Below are positions 14,872 to 19,309 of a DNA stretch of 19,309 bases, one piece after another. The stretch's first letter is position 1, and the number at the start of each line of letters is the position of its first letter. The notes under the pieces are model-generated. The model did no database searches and had not been told where the DNA came from. It saw only the letters and a program-made list of their open reading frames with translations. The position numbers and the translations under genes are program-made. Location of the stretch: NCBI GenBank assembly GCA_959018155.1, contig CAUEKH010000008.1, forward strand, positions 1 through 19,309. Direction: 5' to 3'. Source of the stretch: an uncultured Hungatella sp. Lineage in GTDB: Bacteria; Bacillota; Clostridia; Lachnospirales; Lachnospiraceae.

Positions 14872-16269
14872 ATGTCACACGATATGAACAACTCATTTTA
14901 CCAGCTTCTCTTTTATTTTTTCATCTACTCATTCCTGGGCTGGTGCATGGAAATCGCCTATGCATCCGTAAAGAAAAAGCAATTTTTAAACCGCGGCGTC
15001 CTAAACGGGCCTCTCTGCCCGGTCTACGGCATCGGAATGCTTCTGATTCTGACCTTTTTTAAATCACTGGAAAATAACTTCCTCTTTCTCATCATCGGAA
15101 GCGGCGTTGTGGCAACCCTGCTGGAATTCTTTACCGGCGGGCTGATGGAACGGCTGTTTAAAAAAAGATGGTGGGATTACTCCGATTATAAATACAATTT
15201 AGGCGGTTACGTCTGTCTGCCATTCTCCGCCCTCTGGGGCCTGGCGGCTGCGCTGACACTCCATTTTATCCATCCGTTTGTGCGTGTGATCATTCAGAAA
15301 CTCCCGGCTCTTCCAGGAAAAATCATCTTAATTGTGGCGGTTGCCCTCCTGATCATCGACTTAATCAGTGTTCTGGGGATTGTCTTCGAGGTTCAGAAAT
15401 ACAATCAGCAGATTGAGGAACTGGCTGAGGGGATGCATCAGATATCGAACCGGCTGGCGCGCGCCATTTTCACACACATTGAAAGACGTATGGCCAAGGC
15501 CCATCCGGAACTGACAAAACCTGAAAATATCACAGAAGGGGAAATCAGAACATCTGCCTGCAGCACCGCAGACGGCCAAAGTAAAACTGCGGCTGTTCCT
15601 GCAGAAATTAAGGAAACCCCGGCCGCGCTTCCATTTGCTTATGGCTGCTGCTTTCATAAGCTGGTGTGGCTCTTCTTTATCGGCGCTTTTTTAGGAGATA
15701 TCACGGAGACGATTTTCGTCTACGTTACTGCGGGAAAACTGATGAGCCGCAGCAGTGTGGTCTATGGCCCGTTCAGCATTGTCTGGGGGCTGGGTGTGGT
15801 CGTTCTCACCATGATGCTTCACCGTTACCGCGACAGAGACGACCGCTATATCTTTCTTTTCGGTACGGTTGTGGGCGGCGCTTACGAATATATCTGCAGC
15901 GTATTTACGGAAATTGCCTTTGGGACTGTTTTCTGGGATTACAGTAAGATCCCGTTTAACTTGGGGGGACGGATTAACCTTCTCTACTGCTTCTTCTGGG
16001 GCCTGGCCGCGGTCGTCTGGATTAAAATTCTCTATCCGCGCATTTCCGGGCTGATTGAGAAAATACCGAAAAAGGCCGGAACCATTTTAAGCCATTTTCT
16101 TATTGTCTTTATGATTATTAACATTGTGGTCTCCACACTGGCTCTCGGGCGGTATACGGACAGGTACGCCGGAAAAGAGGCGGGCAACGCGGTCGAACAG
16201 GCTCTGGACAGAAGATTTCCTGATGAACGGATGGAACGGATTTATCCGAATGCGATTATACGCGAGTAG
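14872..16269 (+). CDS. CmpB-family (putative ABC transporter type IV) membrane protein, duplicated domain
   Basis: This 465-residue multi-pass membrane protein consists of two copies of the CmpB-like domain (PF06541 type). The first (about 8-170) has FLGWCMEIAY, NRGVLNGPLCPVYGIG, then WWDYSDYKYNLGGYVCLPFSALWGLAA. The second (about 262-425) has FLGDITETIF, SVVYGPFSIVWGLG, then FWDYSKIPFNLGGRINLLYCFFWGLAA. A charged cytoplasmic-type linker (about 174-255) with a short possible coiled coil joins them. The biochemical role of the family is not established; the transporter name is from domain databases. Start choice is uncertain: AAAGGA is 1 nt before ATG 14872 but 13 nt before ATG 14884 (MNNSFYQ), so either may be used. 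It ends at a strong bidirectional terminator and shows no obvious operon partner. Confidence 0.88.
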   Translation: MSHDMNNSFYQLLFYFFIYSFLGWCMEIAYASVKKKQFLNRGVLNGPLCPVYGIGMLLILTFFKSLENNFLFLIIGSGVVATLLEFFTGGLMERLFKKRWWDYSDYKYNLGGYVCLPFSALWGLAAALTLHFIHPFVRVIIQKLPALPGKIILIVAVALLIIDLISVLGIVFEVQKYNQQIEELAEGMHQISNRLARAIFTHIERRMAKAHPELTKPENITEGEIRTSACSTADGQSKTAAVPAEIKETPAALPFAYGCCFHKLVWLFFIGAFLGDITETIFVYVTAGKLMSRSSVVYGPFSIVWGLGVVVLTMMLHRYRDRDDRYIFLFGTVVGGAYEYICSVFTEIAFGTVFWDYSKIPFNLGGRINLLYCFFWGLAAVVWIKILYPRISGLIEKIPKKAGTILSHFLIVFMIINIVVSTLALGRYTDRYAGKEAGNAVEQALDRRFPDERMERIYPNAIIRE

Positions 16270-16297
16270 AATCCACAGGAGATTACATAACGGAATC

Positions 16298-16354
16298 AAA
16301 GAGAGTTCCGAAGCAGGAATCACAAATTTGCTGCTTCGGAACTCTCTTTCTTTT
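16298..16354. terminator. Strong bidirectional terminator
   Basis: A perfect 19-bp stem pairs 16298-16316 with 16331-16349 around a 14-nt loop, followed by CTTTT on the plus strand. The outer AAAG/CTTT pairs give a short U-tract on the minus strand as well. It separates the convergent CmpB-family and CAP-domain genes. Confidence 0.9.
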
Positions 16355-16379
16355 AAAATACCGTTAAAAATTTCTGTAC

Positions 16380-17084
16380 TTAATTGGCAAATAACTGCGT
16401 CCAGTAATCCACGCCTGATGCGCTCTTATAATGGCCAACGCCGATTCTGGTAAAGGAACCATTTAAAATATTGGCTCTGTGGCCGGAACTGTTCATCCAG
16501 CCCTGCATAACCTGAGCGGCTGAATTCTGGCCATAGGCAATATTTTCACCGGAGCTTCTGTAATTCACTCCGGCTGCGTCAAGGGCGGTGGAGAAGCTGG
16601 TTCCATTCGGCCTTGTGTGTGAAAAGCTGGTCTCGATCTCCTTTGCTCTCGTCTGTGCCGCGGCGGTGATGGAAGAATCCACGGTCAGAGGCGCAAGTCC
16701 TGCTTTGGTTCTCTCTTCATTTACCAGTTTAACAACCTGAGCAGCCATACTGTCCTGATTTACTTCCGGCTGTCCCTGACCGTTAAAGTCCGGATCCGGC
16801 AGCATATTGCCAGGAATCTGGCTTCCTGGAAAACCATTTCCCGGATTTTCCGGAGTTCCAGGGAACAGAGGCCCGCAGTCAATTCCATTTTGACCTAAGC
16901 TTCCGCCTATCTGGTTTAGAATCTCATTTAAATCTCCCATATTGTTCCCGCCAATGATGACAGCCTGTCCTTTTCCGGCAGGGATTGTATATGTATGGAT
17001 AGCTGCGTGGGCAGTTGCGGGCGCCAAACCGGCTGCTGTGATAGCTGCTGCCACTGTAAATACATAAATGAATGATTTTCTCAT
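16380..17084 (-). CDS. Secreted CAP-domain protein (YkwD/SCP-like)
   Basis: This 234-residue secreted protein has a Sec signal peptide (MRKSF, hydrophobic core, likely cleavage after AHA at residue 27). A Gly/Pro/Asn-rich linker spans about 66-108 and a C-terminal CAP domain about 113-234. CAP hallmarks are VNEERTKAGLAPL (121-133), SHTRPNG with H156, GENIAYG with E180, and GWMNSSGHRANIL with H202, which form the usual His/Glu cavity. No cell-wall anchor is seen, so it is probably released or loosely wall-bound. Bacterial CAP proteins of this type are widespread in spore-forming Firmicutes, but their activity is mostly undefined. ATG 17084 has AAGGAGG upstream. The gene follows the inositol-monophosphatase-like gene by 108 nt, with promoter-like and repeat elements between, so it is probably transcribed separately. 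Confidence 0.93.
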   Translation of the reverse strand: MRKSFIYVFTVAAAITAAGLAPATAHAAIHTYTIPAGKGQAVIIGGNNMGDLNEILNQIGGSLGQNGIDCGPLFPGTPENPGNGFPGSQIPGNMLPDPDFNGQGQPEVNQDSMAAQVVKLVNEERTKAGLAPLTVDSSITAAAQTRAKEIETSFSHTRPNGTSFSTALDAAGVNYRSSGENIAYGQNSAAQVMQGWMNSSGHRANILNGSFTRIGVGHYKSASGVDYWTQLFAN

Positions 17085-17103
17085 GGTAATTTCCTCCTTA
17101 TTG

Positions 17104-17130
17104 TTACATAAATATTACATTTCTGTTACA
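17104..17130 (-). repeat. Three TGTAA direct repeats at 11-nt spacing
   Basis: On the plus strand TTACA occurs at 17104-17108, 17115-17119 and 17126-17130, exactly 11 nt apart. On the minus strand these read TGTAAC, TGTAAT, TGTAAC. They lie between the -10 candidates and the CAP ribosome-binding site. Eleven-base spacing puts the boxes on one face of DNA, as in sites for OmpR/PhoB-type response regulators. Function is inferred. Confidence 0.5.
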
Positions 17131-17132
17131 AA

Positions 17133-17157
17133 AGTATAATACCATACTATTTATGGT
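17133..17157 (-). promoter_or_regulatory. Promoter region of the CAP-domain gene
   Basis: On the minus strand, TATTAT (17136-17141) preceded by TGG gives an extended -10, and an overlapping TATACT (17133-17138) is an alternative. No good -35 is visible. An inverted repeat ACCATA/TATGGT (17141-17157, 5-nt spacer) overlaps the upstream edge and could be an operator. Confidence 0.45.
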
Positions 17158-17172
17158 AATTTACGAGGAAAT

Positions 17173-17189
17173 AAATGGGAAAACCATTT
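17173..17189 (-). terminator. Weak terminator after the inositol-monophosphatase-like gene
   Basis: Six-base stem AAATGG/CCATTT with a 5-nt loop, four bases after the stop codon at 17193. It is AT-rich with only a short T-tract (TATTT) on the minus strand, so some read-through into the CAP gene is likely. Confidence 0.4.
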
Positions 17190-17192
17190 TAT

Positions 17193-17966
17193 CTAATCTA
17201 AGTATCCTGTCCGGAGCAGTTCGTTGGTGACACCGTTTCCCGCTACAATATCACACGGCTTATCAAGAGCCACCTCGCTGCCATCGAATGCGGTCACATT
17301 TCCACCGGCCTCACGAACCAGCACCACACCGGCTGCGTAATCCCAGGGCTTTAAGTTGCGCTCAAAGAAGGCATCTGACCGTCCACACGCCACGTATGCC
17401 AGTTCAATTGCCGCGGATCCAATTCTTCTGATATCCTGACTGTCCAGAAATACCTTCTTGAAAGCCTCAAAATTCTTATCCGCAAAATCGTGACGGTACG
17501 GCGAGGTTCCAATTGAAATCAGGCTGTCGCCCATGGTTTTTGCGCCGCTCACATGGATTGGATCCCCGTTTAAGAATGCGCCCTTTCCTGCCTCAGCGTA
17601 AAACAGTTCATCCGTATATGGCTGGTAAATGATACCCATTACCAGTTTTCCGCCCTCACATAAAGCCAGCGAAATGGCGCTGAGCCGAAAACCGTGAATT
17701 AAATTGGTGGTCCCGTCAACCGGATCCAGAATCCAGAACGGTTTTGTAATATCAATCTCGCTGTTATCCTTCTCCTCACCCATGAACTGAATTTCCGGGT
17801 ACGCCTCCTTAAGCTTTCCGCAGAGCACCGACTGCACCGTAAAATCCACCTCAGTCACATAATCCGCCAGTCCCTTTTCTGTGATTTTCCGTGAATTTTC
17901 ACTGTCCAGAAAAATACTTTTCATTTCCTTTACCAGCGCAATCACTCTGTCCTTCTCTACACTCAT
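17193..17966 (-). CDS. Inositol monophosphatase family protein (SuhB-like)
   Basis: This 257-residue cytoplasmic enzyme is a Mg-dependent, lithium-sensitive-type sugar phosphatase. Both family signatures are complete: GEE (63-65) with WILDPVDGTTNLIHG (78-92), containing metal ligands D81 and D84, and WDYAAGVVLVREAGG (208-222) with metal ligand D209. It likely dephosphorylates inositol-1-phosphate or a related sugar phosphate; family members vary in substrate. A longer reading from 17981 exists, but ATG 17966 is preferred because GGAGG lies 8 nt upstream. A promoter-like element with an embedded palindrome is at 18087-18115, and a weak terminator follows. It is unlinked in function to the sugar locus as far as sequence shows. 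Confidence 0.93.
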   Translation of the reverse strand: MSVEKDRVIALVKEMKSIFLDSENSRKITEKGLADYVTEVDFTVQSVLCGKLKEAYPEIQFMGEEKDNSEIDITKPFWILDPVDGTTNLIHGFRLSAISLALCEGGKLVMGIIYQPYTDELFYAEAGKGAFLNGDPIHVSGAKTMGDSLISIGTSPYRHDFADKNFEAFKKVFLDSQDIRRIGSAAIELAYVACGRSDAFFERNLKPWDYAAGVVLVREAGGNVTAFDGSEVALDKPCDIVAGNGVTNELLRTGYLD

Positions 17967-18086
17967 TGTTACATCCTCCATCTCTGTCCGGCCTTTCGCC
18001 GCGTCTTTTCAGCATTGACCTGGCCCTGTTTTCCTGATTCTGTCATACCGTGTCCTAAGCCTCACATTTCCAGGTTCCATACCGAC

Positions 18087-18115
18087 AGTATAACACAAGT
18101 ATCTGTGTTTGACGA
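18087..18115 (-). promoter_or_regulatory. Promoter of the inositol-monophosphatase-like gene, with palindrome in the spacer
   Basis: On the minus strand, TCGTCA (18110-18115), 17-nt spacer, TATACT (18087-18092) preceded by TGT (extended -10). The spacer holds an inverted repeat AACACA-N6-TGTGTT (18092-18109), well placed for a repressor. The gap 17967-18305 otherwise holds the ABC-F terminator; no gene is seen. Confidence 0.55.
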
Positions 18116-18183
18116 CCTTATACCACCGTCTAAAACCAGGAGAATTGTGTTCTTCCGTTTTTCAATCGAATCAGGCCGGCGCA

Positions 18184-18232
18184 AACAAAAACAGAGACGG
18201 TTTCCGGAAATTTATTCTCCGAAAAACGTCTC
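18184..18232 (-). terminator. Terminator of the ABC-F gene
   Basis: Arms 18194-18208 and 18218-18232 pair over 15 positions with two mismatches around a 9-nt loop, including an unbroken GAGACG/CGTCTC base. On the minus strand the stem is followed by TGTTTTTGTTTG. It lies about 75 nt after the ABC-F stop. Confidence 0.75.
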
Positions 18233-18305
18233 CGCCGAAGCAGTTCAGACCAGCCGCGGCCGCACCGATGTCCGGCCGCCAGTCCTCTCACTGCTTTTAT
18301 GATAT

Positions 18306-19309
18306 TTATTCATTTTCCTTCATCTGCTCATCAGTAAGAGTAAATACCTGTCTCTTACGTGCCATCTCATCACTTGCCAGATACTCGTCGTACGTTGTAA
18401 TCTTATCGATCAACTGTCCGTTTACAATTTCCATAATCCGGTTTGCCGTTGTCTGTACAATCTGGTGGTCACGGGACGAGAAAATGAGCACGCCCGGGAA
18501 CTTGACAAGACCGTTGTTGAGCGCTGTAATCGACTCCATATCGAGGTGGTCGGTCGGCTCGTCAAGCATCAGCACATTTGCCGCGGAAATCATCAGCTTT
18601 GACAGCATACAGCGGACCTTCTCACCACCGGAGAGAACGCGGACCTTCTTCACACCGTCGTCGCCGGCAAACAGCATACGGCCTAAGAATCCGCGGACGT
18701 ATGTGACATCCTTTTCCGGGGAGTACTGGGTCAGCCAGTCCACGATGGTGTCATCGTTGTCAAATTCTGCACTGTTATCCTTGGGGAAATAGCACTGGCT
18801 TGTGGTCAGCCCCCACTTGTAGTCTCCCTCATCCGGTTCCATTTCACCGGACAGAATCTTAAAGAGAACTGTCTTGGCCTGCTCGTTCGGACCAACGAGA
18901 GCGACCTTGTCTTCCCTGTTTAAAGTAAAGGAAATGTTGTCGAGAATCTTAACGCCGTCAATCGTCTTGGAAAGATTCTGAACACTTAAAACTTCATTTC
19001 CAATCTCACGCGCCGGGCGGAAATCAATGTATGGATACTTTCTGCTGGATGGCTTAATATCATCCAGTTCGATCTTCTCCAACGCGCGCTTTCTGGAAGT
19101 AGCCTGCTTCGATTTGGAGGCATTTGCCGAGAACCGCTGGATAAATTCCTGCAATTCCTTAATCTTCTCCTCTTTCTTCCTGTTGGCTTCCTTCATCTGC
19201 TTGATCATCAACTGGCTGGACTCATACCAGAAGTCATAGTTACCGGCATAAAGCTGAATCTTGCCATAGTCAATATCCGCAATCTGGGTGCAGACTTTAT
19301 TTAAGAAGT
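18306..19309 (-). CDS. ABC-F family ATPase, C-terminal half (5' end outside window)
   Basis: The visible 334 codons cover the end of the first ATPase domain, the inter-domain linker and the whole second ATPase domain; the coding frame is open to the right edge. ABC-F proteins lack membrane segments and act on the ribosome to relieve stalling or give antibiotic resistance. The linker is the charged helical stretch KEANRKKEEKIKELQEF with GNYDFWYE just before it. In the second domain the signature LSGGEKVRCMLSKL, Walker B VLMLDEPTDHLD and switch SSRDHQIV are canonical. Walker A reads GPNEQAKT, with Ala where Gly is usual before Lys. Overall pattern (SGEMEPDEGDYKWG, YFPKDNS) resembles the YbiT/YkpA type, a housekeeping rather than resistance branch by my reading. 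The stop is at 18306, followed by a terminator. Confidence 0.92.
   Translation of the reverse strand, partial: FLNKVCTQIADIDYGKIQLYAGNYDFWYESSQLMIKQMKEANRKKEEKIKELQEFIQRFSANASKSKQATSRKRALEKIELDDIKPSSRKYPYIDFRPAREIGNEVLSVQNLSKTIDGVKILDNISFTLNREDKVALVGPNEQAKTVLFKILSGEMEPDEGDYKWGLTTSQCYFPKDNSAEFDNDDTIVDWLTQYSPEKDVTYVRGFLGRMLFAGDDGVKKVRVLSGGEKVRCMLSKLMISAANVLMLDEPTDHLDMESITALNNGLVKFPGVLIFSSRDHQIVQTTANRIMEIVNGQLIDKITTYDEYLASDEMARKRQVFTLTDEQMKENE

Overview
This window looks like chromosome from a gut-type Lachnospiraceae (Clostridium cluster XIVa) bacterium. I infer this from strong AGGAGG ribosome-binding sites, moderate GC genes with AT-rich gaps, and the gene mix: binding-protein sugar ABC transporter, AraC regulator, SdpR/SdpI pair, CmpB-family membrane protein and a CAP-domain secreted protein. 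Species level is not resolvable by eye.

Region 1 (1-8653) is a glycan-utilisation locus. On the minus strand, read right to left, it holds a DUF2264 protein and a GH88 unsaturated-uronyl hydrolase (two-gene unit), then a structured 386-bp gap with a promoter, then a lipoprotein solute-binding protein and two sugar-transport permeases. A strong hairpin terminator follows, then a TIM-barrel sugar isomerase/epimerase that runs off the left edge. An AraC-type regulator (7781-8653, plus) is divergent from the DUF2264 gene. The likely logic is: import a uronate-containing oligosaccharide, cleave it with GH88 (and perhaps DUF2264), and rearrange the sugar with the isomerase. The transporter promoter has a good -10 but a poor -35, overlapped by two perfectly tandem 17-bp repeats. 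That is the layout expected for an activator such as the nearby AraC protein. No transporter ATPase is encoded here; such systems usually share a genome-encoded MsmX-type ATPase.

Region 2 (8654-9765) is an SdpR-like ArsR repressor translationally coupled to an SdpI-like membrane protein, with a well-formed promoter and an adjacent palindromic operator. No SdpC toxin gene is visible. Between it and the AraC gene are a bidirectional terminator and an exact-period 8-bp tandem repeat.

Region 3 (9862-14334) is a large Lhr-type helicase of 1490 residues. It carries two in-frame repeat-derived insertions: six 7-residue repeats inside the first RecA domain, and a Ser/Asn/His-rich 15-bp repeat near the C-terminus.

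Region 4 (14335-14871) is the most unusual stretch. It is an approximately 360-bp near-perfect palindrome with GC-rich arms of about 140 bp, capped by two AT-rich hairpins that would form a three-way junction. It is either an unrecognised structured RNA or a palindromic mobile or repeat element.

Region 5 (14872-19309) holds a duplicated-domain CmpB-family membrane protein (plus). Convergent with it on the minus strand are a secreted CAP-domain protein, an inositol-monophosphatase-family enzyme, and the C-terminal half of an ABC-F ATPase cut by the right edge. Terminators and promoter-like elements separate these units.
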